Assembly (NCBI RefSeq): GCF_001767255.1
Contig: NZ_CP017639.1
Coordinates: 704,875 to 768,874, forward strand
DNA from: Corynebacterium sp. NML98-0116
GTDB taxonomy: Bacteria; Actinomycetota; Actinomycetes; Mycobacteriales; Mycobacteriaceae
DNA: 64,000 bases
Direction of reading: 5' to 3'
Both the position numbers and the translations under genes were made by a program. Of this stretch, positions 43,601 to 51,952 are shown piece by piece; within the stretch, counting starts at the first letter, position 1; the number at the start of each line of letters is the position of its first letter. The notes beneath the pieces were generated by a model, which was not told the DNA's origin, did no database searches, and saw only the letters and a list, made by a program, of their open reading frames with translations.

Positions 43601-43658
43601 ATATCGCGTGGTGGAGGAGGTGTTCTGGGGCGAGGCGCCGTCGCACGAGTTCGAATAA
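40614..43658 (+). CDS. glnE: Bifunctional glutamine synthetase adenylyltransferase/deadenylylase
   Basis: This encodes 1014 residues, the normal length. Two nucleotidyltransferase domains are present. The N-terminal one (deadenylylation) has GKCGARELNYISDVDVIFV, and the C-terminal one (adenylylation) has GRLGGAELGYGSDADVMVV. Each is followed by its helical domain (LGSGGLRDVEF, LGRGALADVEW). It attaches AMP to the tyrosine of the main GlnA (encoded at 61176-62612) under nitrogen excess. AAGGAA precedes the ATG. It forms an operon with glnA2. Confidence 0.96.
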   Translation: MSADAPLPNPAKLGLTSPRAAEDLATLGITDAKVLAALADAGDPDLALNTLYRLFSALDDAPSWQDVQSHLAADGQFRTRLFALLGGSTALSDHLVAHPQRWCSLLEPLPGSEELFRTMLAAVDAAPAGLEGDTASEDLTTPGTYRAGQEWSRHASATTPLREHYLTLMMRIAASDLAGEVGYRDVTEYVTTLADAALTAALAVAIRETYGDDDPDSCLAIMAMGKCGARELNYISDVDVIFVAEPATAPATKTASTVMQLGTACFFEVDANLRPEGKSGALVRTVDSHLTYYKRWAQTWEFQALLKARPMTGNAEMGQRYIAALRPLVWEASQRTSFVEDVQAMRRRVLEHVPKDLRERELKLGSGGLRDVEFAVQLLQLVHGRIDQSIRVKNTVDALQVLTDGGYIGREDGAKLIDAYEFLRLLEHRLQLTRFKRTHQLPKPDDAKALRWLARTSGFRTGPRATATEALRTRLKQVRFTVANLHERIFYRPLLSAVVNLSYGEATLSADAVKAQLAALGYRHPARAHDHLTALVKGTSRRAKLQAILLPSLMHWLGGTADPDAGLLNYRKLSEAAEDKSWFLRMLRDEGVVSQRLMQILGTSPYASELIIAAPEVVKLFGDGSSGPRLIEAAPDQVEKAIVAAAGRYEDPDRAVSVARSLRRAELARIAAADLLGFMEVRQVCEELTYVWDAVLRAALAAEMRAQHQDPERPTPARIAVIGMGRLGGAELGYGSDADVMVVAAANEGYDDHEATVWAAKVIEAMRARLAKPSADPPLEVDLGLRPEGRSGAVVRTVESYERYYTEWGEVWERQALLRAVTIAGDRDLGADFLRVIDPVRYPPGGASQRDIREVRRIKARVDNERLPRGADRATHTKLGRGALADVEWTVQLLTMMHAHTHPALHTTSTLEALDYLADPNDDRPQVIEPQQARQLREAWLMATRARNAIVLVTGKRTDQLPAPGTQLGPVAGSAGYSPEHQQQFLEDYRRTTRRAYRVVEEVFWGEAPSHEFE

Positions 43659-43673
43659 CTTATGCTGGTGCCC

Positions 43674-43985
43674 ATGGCTGTACAGATCTCAATTGACCTT
43701 GATAATGCAACGTTCGCGGACCTCGTCGCGCTTGTCGACGCCGCCCGCGTCGCCGGCGTCACCCCCGACACCGAACTCGAACTGGCAGATTCCACGCTGA
43801 GCATCGCCGTGGAGCCCGGCACCACGGATGCACACCAGCAGCGCGTGCCCGAGCGCACCCGCGAAGGCGAGGGGCCGACCACGGTCTCCACGCCCGGATC
43901 CTCGGCGCTGCCGCAGCTTGGCGACGCCGCCATCCGCTCCGTCGTTGACATCCTGACCGGGCGCCAGGAACCCCCGCGGCGCTAG
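43674..43985 (+). CDS. Small hypothetical protein downstream of glnE
   Basis: This encodes 103 residues. The N-terminal half is a regular alpha/beta pattern (VQISIDLDNATFADLVALVD), and the C-terminal half is a Pro/Thr/Ser-rich tail. TATGCT ends 7 bases before the ATG, suggesting its own leaderless promoter. No known domain is recognised. The 3' end overlaps the convergent MFS gene by 4 bases. Confidence 0.6.
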   Translation: MAVQISIDLDNATFADLVALVDAARVAGVTPDTELELADSTLSIAVEPGTTDAHQQRVPERTREGEGPTTVSTPGSSALPQLGDAAIRSVVDILTGRQEPPRR

Positions 43986-45310
43986 TTTGCCTTCGTTGGT
44001 GGCGCTTGCTCGACGATCTTGAGTCGGCGCATCTGCGGCTGCGCCTTCGCCCGTGCCACCAGCAGGCCCACGATCAGCAGGACTGCTAGCACGTAGACCG
44101 CGATCCAGGCGTACTGGAAGTCCTCCCACGTGTACTGCACCGAATCTGCCGAGTGGTCCAGCAAAATCCCCACCGCCTGGGCTGCCACCATGGAGGATGT
44201 GAACCCGCCCATGTTGGCCAGGCCGGTGCCGGTCGCCACCATGGCGGGCGGCACGTGCTCGCGCACGTTATCGAAACCGAAGTTGGACGCGGGCACCACC
44301 GTGCCCATCACGATCACCACCGCCAGGATCGCGCCGAAGCCGCGCGGAGTGGACGTCGAAAAGAACCACAAAAACATCAGCGGCGTCAGCGAGCACAGCA
44401 CGATGACCGCCATGTCACGGCGCACGCCCAAGCGTGCAGAGACCGCACCGAGCACCGGCGACGCGACGATCATGCACACCGTCAGCACGATGAGCACCGT
44501 GCCGGCCTCCTGCTCGTTCAGGCCCATGCCGAGCGTCATCATCGGCACACCCCACAGCAGGGTGAAAGTGACCATCGGGAAGATGGAGAACCCGTGGATG
44601 AAGAATGCCTCCCAGCACACCGGTGAGCGCACCACCGTCGAGAGCGTGGTGCGAAGCGGCACCTTTGCACTTTTGGCCGCAGCCTCCTCGCCAGGCTTCG
44701 TGGGAGCGTCCGCCACTGCGACCACCGCGGCGAGCGCCACGAGCACCCCGACCGCACCGAGCGAGACGAACGCGACCTGCCAGCCCTTCGCGTGCAGCAG
44801 CGCCAAGAACGGCACCGCGGACAGGAACTGACCCATCTGCCCAATCGCAGTGGACAGCTGCGTAAACAGCGGCGTCTTGCGGGGAGGGAACCAGCTCGGC
44901 AGGATACGCATCACCGCCAGGAACGCCGTGGCGTCGCCCGCGCCGATCAGCACGCGAGCCGCAAGCGCGACAGGGTAGGAGGACGTAAACCCGAGCAGGA
45001 TCTGGCCCACCGCCATCACGAGTGCGCCGACGATCAGCATGAAGCGCGGACCCTGCCTATCGATGAGCACCCCGGTCGGGATCTGCGCCAACGAGTACAC
45101 GCCAACCTGCACTGCGGTGAACACTGCGATCCGAGAAGCGTCGATACCAAAGCGGTCGATCGCCTCAACTCCCGCGACGCCGAAGGACGTGCGGCCCAAG
45201 ATGGCGACCACGTACACCGCGACCGCGCCGAACCACACAAAAAGGGCGCGTCGGGTGACGCGCTGCTGTGGATCGTTGGTCTGGGAGACAGGGGAGTTGG
45301 AATGGGGCAT
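43982..45310 (-). CDS. MFS transporter of unknown substrate
   Basis: This encodes 442 residues with 12 predicted helices and the MFS motif A region DRQGPRFMLIVG between helices 2 and 3. The ATG at 45310 is preferred over an upstream frame that overlaps the thrC promoter. The N-terminus is typical of the ACS/nitrate-sialate-like MFS branch (LGRTSFGVAGVEAI), but the substrate is not determinable. It is divergent from thrC with about 70 bases between. Confidence 0.75.
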   Translation of the reverse strand: MPHSNSPVSQTNDPQQRVTRRALFVWFGAVAVYVVAILGRTSFGVAGVEAIDRFGIDASRIAVFTAVQVGVYSLAQIPTGVLIDRQGPRFMLIVGALVMAVGQILLGFTSSYPVALAARVLIGAGDATAFLAVMRILPSWFPPRKTPLFTQLSTAIGQMGQFLSAVPFLALLHAKGWQVAFVSLGAVGVLVALAAVVAVADAPTKPGEEAAAKSAKVPLRTTLSTVVRSPVCWEAFFIHGFSIFPMVTFTLLWGVPMMTLGMGLNEQEAGTVLIVLTVCMIVASPVLGAVSARLGVRRDMAVIVLCSLTPLMFLWFFSTSTPRGFGAILAVVIVMGTVVPASNFGFDNVREHVPPAMVATGTGLANMGGFTSSMVAAQAVGILLDHSADSVQYTWEDFQYAWIAVYVLAVLLIVGLLVARAKAQPQMRRLKIVEQAPPTKAN

Positions 45311-45381
45311 GCGGTACAAGGTACTCCCTCGGTTAGGCAATCCGGCATGCGGGTCCGGTGCGTCACGTAGACTGTGCAACC

Positions 45382-46827
45382 GTGGATTACATTTCAACGC
45401 GCGATACCGCAGGCACAACCTACAAGTTCACTGACATCCTGCTCACGGGCTTAAGCCCGGATGGCGGCTTGTTCCTTCCCGTGGAGTACCCGCAGCTGAG
45501 CCCCGAGCAGCTCGACAGCTGGCGCACACTGCTCGCCGAGCGCGGGTACGCGGCACTCGCCGCCGAGGTGCTCAAGCTCTTTATCGACGACATCCCGCAC
45601 GCCGACATCGAAGCGATCACCGCCCGCGCCTACCGCACCCCCGTATTTAACGACGCCGCCATCGTCCCCGTGACCAAACTCGAGGACGACCTGTGGCTGG
45701 CACACCTCTCCGAGGGGCCAACCGCGGCGTTTAAGGACATGGCGATGCAGCTGCTCGGCGAGCTCTTCGAGTACGAGCTGGGCCGCCGCGGCCGCCACCT
45801 GAACATCCTGGGCGCTACCAGCGGCGATACCGGTTCCTCTGCCGAGTACGCGATGCGCGGCCGCGACAACATCCGCGTGTTTATGCTCACCCCGGCTGGC
45901 AGGATGACGCCATTCCAGCAGGCCCAGATGTTCGGCCTGGACGACCCGAACATCTTCAACATTGCCCTCGATGGCGTCTTCGACGACTGCCAGGATGTGG
46001 TCAAGGCCGTCAACGGCGACGCCGACTTTAAGGCGAAGTACGCCATCGGCGCCGTCAACTCCATCAACTGGGCGCGCCTGCTTGCCCAGACGGTCTACTA
46101 CATCTCCACCTACCTGCGCGTGACCGAGAACAACTCGCAGAAGCTGAGCTTCTCAGTGCCGACGGGCAACTTCGGCGACGTGTGCGCCGGCTACATCACC
46201 AAGCGGATGGGGCTGCCCGTTGACCGCCTGATCGTGGCTACCAACGAGAACGACGTCCTCGACGAGTTCTTCCGCACCGGCCAGTACCGCCCGCGCAGCG
46301 CGGCAGAGACCCAGGCGACGTCCTCGCCGTCCATGGATATCTCGAAGGCGTCGAACTTCGAGCGCATGATGTTCGACGCCGTCGGGCGAGACGCCGCGCT
46401 GACCGGCGAGCTCTTCGGCACCAAGGTGAACAACGGCGGCTTCGACGCCGAGGACTTCGGCGGCGCAGACGTCCTGGCCCGCATCCGCGACGCGTTCGGC
46501 TTCTGTTCCTCCTCGTCCACCCACGCTGACCGCGTGGCGACCATTCGCGAGGTCCACGAGCGCTCCGGCGTGCTGATTGACCCGCACACCGCCGACGGTG
46601 TCCACGCCGCCCGCGCCGTGAGTGGCGACGTCAACACTCCTGTCGTCGTGCTTGAGACCGCGCTGCCGGTGAAGTTCGCCGAGACCATCGTCGAGGCCAC
46701 CGGCACCCAGCCGGAGGTGCCCGAGCGCTTCCGTGGCATCATGGACCAACCACGGCACGTCACCGAATTGCCGAATGACGCAGACGCCGTGAAGGCCTTC
46801 ATCCAAGACTCCATCGAAGGGAAGTAG
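45382..46827 (+). CDS. thrC: Threonine synthase
   Basis: This encodes 481 residues from a GTG; TAGACT ends 7 bases upstream. It is the long class II form with DGGLFLPVEYP near the N-terminus, the pyridoxal-phosphate lysine in GPTAAFKDMAMQ (K118) and the phosphate-binding loop ATSGDTGSSAEYA. It converts O-phosphohomoserine to threonine in the cytoplasm, the last step of the pathway. A 47-residue gene follows 3 bases after its stop. Confidence 0.95.
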   Translation: MDYISTRDTAGTTYKFTDILLTGLSPDGGLFLPVEYPQLSPEQLDSWRTLLAERGYAALAAEVLKLFIDDIPHADIEAITARAYRTPVFNDAAIVPVTKLEDDLWLAHLSEGPTAAFKDMAMQLLGELFEYELGRRGRHLNILGATSGDTGSSAEYAMRGRDNIRVFMLTPAGRMTPFQQAQMFGLDDPNIFNIALDGVFDDCQDVVKAVNGDADFKAKYAIGAVNSINWARLLAQTVYYISTYLRVTENNSQKLSFSVPTGNFGDVCAGYITKRMGLPVDRLIVATNENDVLDEFFRTGQYRPRSAAETQATSSPSMDISKASNFERMMFDAVGRDAALTGELFGTKVNNGGFDAEDFGGADVLARIRDAFGFCSSSSTHADRVATIREVHERSGVLIDPHTADGVHAARAVSGDVNTPVVVLETALPVKFAETIVEATGTQPEVPERFRGIMDQPRHVTELPNDADAVKAFIQDSIEGK

Positions 46828-46830
46828 CAC

Positions 46831-46974
46831 ATGGCACAGGAACAGTTCGCAGGCCCGGAGTACTTCACCGAGTTCGACCCCGAGAAGTTCATCCGAGACA
46901 TGAAGATTCAGAAGGAAGAAGCTGCCAAGGGCGACCCCGCCTTCGCCGACGATGAAGCGGGCGATGAGCAGTAG
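46831..46974 (+). CDS. 47-residue acidic protein between thrC and the serine protease
   Basis: An ATG 4 bases after the thrC stop opens a 47-codon frame, MAQEQFAGPEYFTEFDPEKF then IRDMKIQKEEAAKGDPAFADDEAGDEQ. It is acidic and likely a short helical protein. GAAGGGAAG upstream can act as the ribosome site, and it ends overlapping the next gene's start region. Coding bias fits the neighbours. No family is recognised. Confidence 0.6.
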   Translation: MAQEQFAGPEYFTEFDPEKFIRDMKIQKEEAAKGDPAFADDEAGDEQ

Positions 46975-47989
46975 CGGCGACCTCGCCAAAAAATACCAGC
47001 CCGAAGACGGGCAACAGTGGACGTTCCCGGAGCCGGTCGCCCCAGTAGGGCAGTCGGCGCCTCGTCGCGGGCTAGGTGGTGCCGCGTGGTTTACCATCAT
47101 CGTCGCCGCGCTGTGCTTGGTCGGGATGGTGGTGTGGCTGGGCCTGCACACCTCTGAAATAGACACGCGCACCGCCGAGGAGCGCCAAGCCCAGGAAGCC
47201 GTCCAGCGACCCGGGGAGCAACCGCCTGCCGCGGCAACGGGCAACCGGATCCTGGTGCCCGAGTTCGCACCGTGGGCGCCGGGCTCGCTGATCCAGTCCA
47301 CGGACCACTACCCAGAGCCGGGGGAGCGCTTCACCGCGCAGTCCTGCACCGTCGCGTTCACGTTCTCGGGTGCCGACGGCCGCTCCTACGCCGTCACCGC
47401 CGGGCACTGCGGGCGTGAAGGCAACCTGGTGTGGCCGAAAGGGGCCTCGGACACCAACGACTATTCGCAGGAAGTCGGTAGGTTTATCTACTCCGGGCTT
47501 TACACCCCTGATGTAGAGGACCCAGAGGCGGAGCGCATCGACGTCGGCATTATCGAGATCTACGACACGGACCGCGCTGTGCCGCTCGTCGGCGACCCGA
47601 TCCCGACAGGCGTCGGTGCCGAGATCGGCCCCGTTGACCGCGTCTGCAAAACGGGCGGGACGACCGGCTACACCTGTGGCCACTTCGAGGCCGCGAGCCG
47701 CGTCCAGATCGTGACCGCCCACGACGACGAAGAACAACGTGAGTCCCGCGGCGACATCGCAGGCGTCTGCGCCTCCTCCGGCGACTCGGGCGGCCCCGTC
47801 TTCGCAGACGTGAATGGGCGCGCCACCATCATCGGCGTGGTATCCGGGACGGAAGCCGACCGTTCAGGGGAGGAGTGCTGGGAAGGCATGGAGCACCCGA
47901 TCATGATGTCCTACTCCAACGTTGATCAAATTCTGAGCGTCATCGAGCGCGTCGTGCCGGACGCCCAGTGGGTCGAACAGCAGTGGTGA
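46952..47989 (+). CDS. Membrane-anchored trypsin-like serine protease
   Basis: This encodes 345 residues, or 341 if the internal ATG at 46964 is used; both overlap the preceding gene. One helix at about 43-66 anchors it with the protease outside. The chymotrypsin-fold triad is present: TAGHC (His), DVGIIEIYD (Asp) and GDSGGP (Ser). Cysteines in SCTVAF and TAGHC, in VCKTGG and YTCGHF, and in GVCASSG and EECWEG can form the usual disulfides. It resembles actinobacterial trypsin-like proteases of the alpha-lytic/S1 type. The target in the wall is unknown. Confidence 0.85.
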   Translation: MKRAMSSSGDLAKKYQPEDGQQWTFPEPVAPVGQSAPRRGLGGAAWFTIIVAALCLVGMVVWLGLHTSEIDTRTAEERQAQEAVQRPGEQPPAAATGNRILVPEFAPWAPGSLIQSTDHYPEPGERFTAQSCTVAFTFSGADGRSYAVTAGHCGREGNLVWPKGASDTNDYSQEVGRFIYSGLYTPDVEDPEAERIDVGIIEIYDTDRAVPLVGDPIPTGVGAEIGPVDRVCKTGGTTGYTCGHFEAASRVQIVTAHDDEEQRESRGDIAGVCASSGDSGGPVFADVNGRATIIGVVSGTEADRSGEECWEGMEHPIMMSYSNVDQILSVIERVVPDAQWVEQQW

Positions 47990-47990
47990 G

Positions 47991-48719
47991 CTACTGCGTA
48001 TCGGGCGTCGGGTTCGTCTGCAAGTCGTGCTTGCCCTTGTCATCAATCTCGAGCGTGGTCACTTCGCCCGCCCCGTAGGCCTGGTAGATCACTTCGACGA
48101 AGCCGTCGGGCAGGCCGACTTCCTCCCACATTGTGATGAGGCTGTCGCGATCAGCCTTGTCGGCCACGTTCATCCACGTTACCTTGACTTTCTGCCCGAA
48201 CGGGTAGTGCAGGAACCCGACGAAGTCGGCGTCGTACCCCACAGCGAGGCGCATTTGCTGCGCAATCGATTCGGGTGCGGGCGCATCGTGGCAGTAGTCC
48301 CACAAACTCACGTTGAGGTTGCTGCCCGTGCGCAGCTCAACGCCGGGGATGCAGTTCTGCTGCAGCAGGCGTGAGAGGTGCCCCGCGAACGAGTCCACGT
48401 CTTGCACCGCGGTATCCGTGATGTCGCCGCGCAGCGCTGCGCCGCGATGCGCCTCGCGCACCTCTGCATCTGCGATCAGGTACGGCCGGATGCTCGCCTC
48501 AATCGACGCAACATCGGCCTGCGGTGCCTCGGGCTGAAACACTAGTTCGCGCTGCAGCCGAGTCTCCTGTGGAGCGTTGTGCTGGTAGGCGTACAACGCG
48601 ACTGCCAGCGAGGCCAGCACCACCACGAGCGCTCCGTACACCGCCACAAACAGTGCAGTGGGCACCCGGCGAAGCAAAGCAACAGACTGTGCGGAGTCAT
48701 CAGTGGTGGTGTGCAACAT
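47991..48719 (-). CDS. Membrane-anchored hypothetical protein
   Basis: This encodes 242 residues. One N-terminal helix (about 20-45) anchors an external domain of roughly 195 residues. Two cysteines (NCIPG, DYCHD) may form a disulfide, and the segment VGFLHYPFGQKVKVTWMNVA is conserved-looking. No enzymatic motif was recognised. TACTAT ends 7 bases before the ATG (a good leaderless signal) and faces the Nudix gene promoter across 33 bases. Confidence 0.65.
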   Translation of the reverse strand: MLHTTTDDSAQSVALLRRVPTALFVAVYGALVVVLASLAVALYAYQHNAPQETRLQRELVFQPEAPQADVASIEASIRPYLIADAEVREAHRGAALRGDITDTAVQDVDSFAGHLSRLLQQNCIPGVELRTGSNLNVSLWDYCHDAPAPESIAQQMRLAVGYDADFVGFLHYPFGQKVKVTWMNVADKADRDSLITMWEEVGLPDGFVEVIYQAYGAGEVTTLEIDDKGKHDLQTNPTPDTQ

Positions 48720-48752
48720 GACGTAAATAGTAACCGAAGTACACTTGAACCC
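48720..48752. promoter_or_regulatory. Bidirectional leaderless promoter, 33 bases
   Basis: The minus strand has TACTAT 7 bases before the ATG at 48719. The plus strand has TACACT 7 bases before the ATG at 48753. The two -10 boxes are about 10 bases apart and the -35 regions overlap the opposing promoters. Confidence 0.65.
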
Positions 48753-49280
48753 ATGCCTATACCCGAGTTCATCGTGCAGACCCGAAAGAAGATCGGAACC
48801 GACCCAATGTGGGTACCCGCCGTATGCGCCGTCGTGCTGCGGGACTCCACCGCGGACACCCCGTGGGCAGTCCCCGAAGTACTCCTCGTCCGCCGCGCGG
48901 ACAACGAGAAGTGGACGCCCGTGACCGGCATCGCCGACCCAGGCGAGGACGCCCACGACGCCGCGGTGCGCGAGGTGCTCGAAGAGACCGGCATCAAGGC
49001 CACCCCGGCTGCGATCCTCGGCGTCGGCGCCATCGGCCCCGTCACCCACGACAATGGGGACATCGCAAGCTACATGTCGACGCAGCTCCGCCTCGAAGCC
49101 GTCGACCCCTCCCAGGAGCCCGTCGTCGGTGACGACGAATCCATCGACGTCGGCTGGTTCCCGCTATCCCACATGCCGGTCACGGACGCGAAGTGGCGCC
49201 TCGTCATCGGCGACGCCGCCGCCCAGCGCAAGCGCCCCGAGGGCTTCCAGCCACGCATGGGCTTTAGCAAGCGCAACTAA
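48753..49280 (+). CDS. Nudix hydrolase
   Basis: This encodes 175 residues. The Nudix box runs from G59 to I81 (GIADPGEDAHDAAVREVLEE then TGI) and fits GX5EX7REUXEEXGU. Nudix enzymes hydrolyse nucleoside diphosphates linked to another moiety; the substrate here is not evident. It is cytoplasmic. The next gene's ATG overlaps its stop codon, so it heads a tightly coupled operon with two wall-related enzymes. Confidence 0.88.
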   Translation: MPIPEFIVQTRKKIGTDPMWVPAVCAVVLRDSTADTPWAVPEVLLVRRADNEKWTPVTGIADPGEDAHDAAVREVLEETGIKATPAAILGVGAIGPVTHDNGDIASYMSTQLRLEAVDPSQEPVVGDDESIDVGWFPLSHMPVTDAKWRLVIGDAAAQRKRPEGFQPRMGFSKRN

Positions 49281-49867
49281 TGCGGTTCGGCGTCGACGTA
49301 TCCGAGCACCAGGCAGGCTTTGACTTCACCGCCTGCCCGCTCGACTTTGCCATCATCCGCACCACGGATGGCACCTACCAGGACCATGCGTTCCCCACCC
49401 TGTTTGTCGACGCCCGCTCCGCCCACCTCAACGTATCCACCTACCACTTCCTGCGCAGCCCTTCCGAGGGAACCACCATCAACGAGCAGGTGGAGGCCAG
49501 CGTCGAGGTACTCCAGCGCGCCCCCGGCGCCATGAATTGCCCGATGTGGCTCGACGTGGAAAGCCCCGCTGGGCTCACACTTGCCGACGTCCGCTCCGCC
49601 TACGACACCTTCCAGGGGTTTGAGGTGCGCGTTGCTGGCGTCTATACGAATGCCGGGTATTGGCGCCGATACATGCACCTGGCCCGGCCCTCCCAGTTCG
49701 GAGCCCTCTGGCTTGCCGACTGGGGCTCTAACAATCCAGCATTCCCAGGTGCCGACGCGTGGCCGACCCCACTCGGCATGGGCACCCCCGAGGTGTGGCA
49801 GTACACCTCCCGCGGCTCCATCGGGGGATTCACGGTGGACCTCAACGCGTGGAGGGACGCCTCATGA
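49280..49867 (+). CDS. GH25-family lysozyme-like protein
   Basis: This encodes 195 residues. The GH25 muramidase signature is present: GVDVSEHQ (D6) at the N-terminus, HFLRSP in the middle, LDVES with the catalytic Asp/Glu pair, and YTSRGSIGGFTVDLN near the C-terminus. GH25 enzymes cleave the MurNAc-GlcNAc bond of peptidoglycan. No signal peptide precedes it, so its export, if any, is not by Sec. The start overlaps the Nudix stop and its stop overlaps the next gene (ATGA). Confidence 0.82.
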   Translation: MRFGVDVSEHQAGFDFTACPLDFAIIRTTDGTYQDHAFPTLFVDARSAHLNVSTYHFLRSPSEGTTINEQVEASVEVLQRAPGAMNCPMWLDVESPAGLTLADVRSAYDTFQGFEVRVAGVYTNAGYWRRYMHLARPSQFGALWLADWGSNNPAFPGADAWPTPLGMGTPEVWQYTSRGSIGGFTVDLNAWRDAS

Positions 49868-51078
49868 ACGATATGCGCGCTGTGTTGGCAGCCGTGGTGT
49901 GCGCTGCGTGCGTTGTGGTCCCGTCTGTGGCACCGCCAGCTCAGGCGCAGTTACTGGGGAAAGGCGATAGCGAGCCTTTGCCCGAGGCCCCGCTCGAGTC
50001 GTACGAGCGCAACATCGCGACCTCACCGCAGCGCTGCACTGATTTCGAGATTGTCATCGCCGCCGGCACCGGCGACTCCAACCAGGGCGACGACCCGCTA
50101 CACGTGCGCGGACTGCGACCCGGGTCGACCCTGATCGCTGACGTCGAAGCGGCTGGCGAGAGCGTGTCTGCCTGGCAGGTGCCGTACACGGCCTCGGTTG
50201 GCGTGCTCGGCACGCTGGGGGAGACCAGGACGAACATGGCCCTGCCGTACGGGGCGTCGCTAGATACGGGCAAGCGTGCGGTGCGCACGCACCTCGCCAC
50301 GCTCCACGACGCATGCCCGGACACGAAGGTGTTGTTCCTCGGGTTTTCGCAAGGGGCTGGCCTGCTCGGGGACCTCGTGGCGGAGTCCCCCGACCCGAGC
50401 CTTGTCGCGGCCTACCTTATCGCGGATCCGGGGCGCAGCCGCACCACCTACCACACGGCGGAAACAGTCACCGGCGCGCGTGGCGTCCGCGGCGAGAACG
50501 GCGAAATCCTCATCCCGCTCGACGGCGTACGCCTTGCTAGCGACGTCTCGGGTCTCACCGGGCCACGCCGTGCCGCATTCCACGACGCTGAGGTTCTCAC
50601 GTTTTGCCACAGCAACGACCTCGCCTGCGCCACGCAGCACGACGGGTTGGCGCAGCGCGTCGGCGTGCGACTCGCCCAGCCCGCCGCGGCCCCGTTGCAC
50701 AAGCTGGCGGGGCGGGGCTTCAAGGACTTTGGGCACAACCCCATCGCTACGCTGCTTGCACTGGCGTGGGAACTTGCTGCCGTGTCGAATGTGGTGCGGG
50801 GCTACGAGGGGCAGACCGCGCCGTTTTCTGGCGAGGACATCACGGGGTTGGGCGTGCTGCTCCACGTGGCCGCGCAGGAACTGCTGCCGATGGCCGCCGG
50901 GCTAGGCGTTCCTCAGATCCCGATGCCACTGATTGACCTCATCCCGCACGTGATGAACATGATGCCCCACCACCTGTCCTACTTCGAGGGCGGCGACCAC
51001 CCCGCGTGGACCATCGACGGCGAGTCAGTGGAGTCGTGGATTGCCCACGACATGGTCGCCCGGATGCAGGCGAGCTAA
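49864..51078 (+). CDS. Secreted cutinase-family serine esterase
   Basis: This encodes 404 residues. A signal peptide ends near AQAQ (about 29). The cutinase-type nucleophile is GFSQG with S162, and the C-terminal acid and histidine are in the SNDLACATQHD region and the later DHPAW segment. RCTDFEIVIAAGTGDSN is the N-terminal strand typical of Corynebacteriales cutinase-like proteins. In this order these enzymes act on cell-envelope esters or exogenous lipids. Long helical inserts (about 250-340) are unusual for a plain cutinase. Coupled to GH25. Confidence 0.85.
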   Translation: MNDMRAVLAAVVCAACVVVPSVAPPAQAQLLGKGDSEPLPEAPLESYERNIATSPQRCTDFEIVIAAGTGDSNQGDDPLHVRGLRPGSTLIADVEAAGESVSAWQVPYTASVGVLGTLGETRTNMALPYGASLDTGKRAVRTHLATLHDACPDTKVLFLGFSQGAGLLGDLVAESPDPSLVAAYLIADPGRSRTTYHTAETVTGARGVRGENGEILIPLDGVRLASDVSGLTGPRRAAFHDAEVLTFCHSNDLACATQHDGLAQRVGVRLAQPAAAPLHKLAGRGFKDFGHNPIATLLALAWELAAVSNVVRGYEGQTAPFSGEDITGLGVLLHVAAQELLPMAAGLGVPQIPMPLIDLIPHVMNMMPHHLSYFEGGDHPAWTIDGESVESWIAHDMVARMQAS

Positions 51079-51920
51079 CTATTCCTTGTGGTGTACGTCT
51101 TACCTGGCACCGGCTGCGGCACCATCTGATCCAAGCTCGCCGGCCGCAGCCCCTTCGCCCGCAGGCCGTCGATCACGCACTCCACGGCTTGGGCCGTCGT
51201 CGGGTGGATGTCGTGCATCAACACGATCGACCCGGCCCGTGCCTGGTCAACCGCAGTCTTGCACGTCCGCGCCGGGTCGCGGTGCTTCCAATCCAGCGTA
51301 TCGACGTCCCACAAGACCACCGCCTGACCCTGCACCCGCGCTGCCTCGGACACCGTCGCGTTGAGCGCCCCATACGGCGGGCGGACAAACCGCGGGGAAG
51401 CACCAGTGGCATCAGCAATCGCGCGGGAGCCCTCCTCCACTTCACGACGCACCTCCGGCTGCGAAAGCTTCGTCAAGTCGCGGTGCGTGGCAGTGTGGCT
51501 GGCTACCGTGTGACCGGCAGCCCGCATCCGCTGCACGGCGCCCGGGTTTGCGCGCACCTTCGGCGCCAACACGAAAAACGACGCCGTGGCGTGCTTGCGC
51601 GCCAGGATATCCAACACCTGATTCGTGGAGGCAGCCGGACCGTCGTCGAACGTGACGGCCACGCAGTTGGAACAGTCCGCAGGTTGATCCTGGGTCGGAG
51701 CCGGCGTGCTAGGCGCAGGTGCAGGAGCAAGCTGCTGTGCCAACGGATGGTTGCGCGCCTGCGGCGGCAGCGCCCGGTAGATAGCCGTGCGGAGCTCCTC
51801 ACCAGCCTGGGAACTGGATTGAGAGAACGCCTGCGAGCTGCCCGCGAGCGGGTTCGCGACCGCGTGCGGCGCAGTACACAGCACCGCGGCAGCAACGAGT
51901 GTGGACATTACTTTGCGCAT
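51075..51920 (-). CDS. Exported polysaccharide deacetylase (CE4)
   Basis: This encodes 281 residues with a signal peptide (MRKVMSTLVAAAVLCTAPHA). A Gln/Ser/Pro linker precedes a CE4 domain. The motifs are complete: TFDDGP (90-95) with the base and metal Asp, SHTATHRDL with metal histidines, RPPYGA, and LWDVDTLDWK. It removes acetyl groups from peptidoglycan or other N-acetylglucosamine polymers, which often confers lysozyme resistance. It lies convergent with the cutinase gene. Confidence 0.9.
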   Translation of the reverse strand: MRKVMSTLVAAAVLCTAPHAVANPLAGSSQAFSQSSSQAGEELRTAIYRALPPQARNHPLAQQLAPAPAPSTPAPTQDQPADCSNCVAVTFDDGPAASTNQVLDILARKHATASFFVLAPKVRANPGAVQRMRAAGHTVASHTATHRDLTKLSQPEVRREVEEGSRAIADATGASPRFVRPPYGALNATVSEAARVQGQAVVLWDVDTLDWKHRDPARTCKTAVDQARAGSIVLMHDIHPTTAQAVECVIDGLRAKGLRPASLDQMVPQPVPGKTYTTRNS

Positions 51921-51952
51921 TGCTACACCACCATCCAGAGTCAGTACCCGTG

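Noticed and set aside
40683..43646. 987-codon minus-strand frame opposite glnE
   Set aside because: glnE on the other strand is full length with both catalytic domains; the antisense frame is a product of high GC at third positions.
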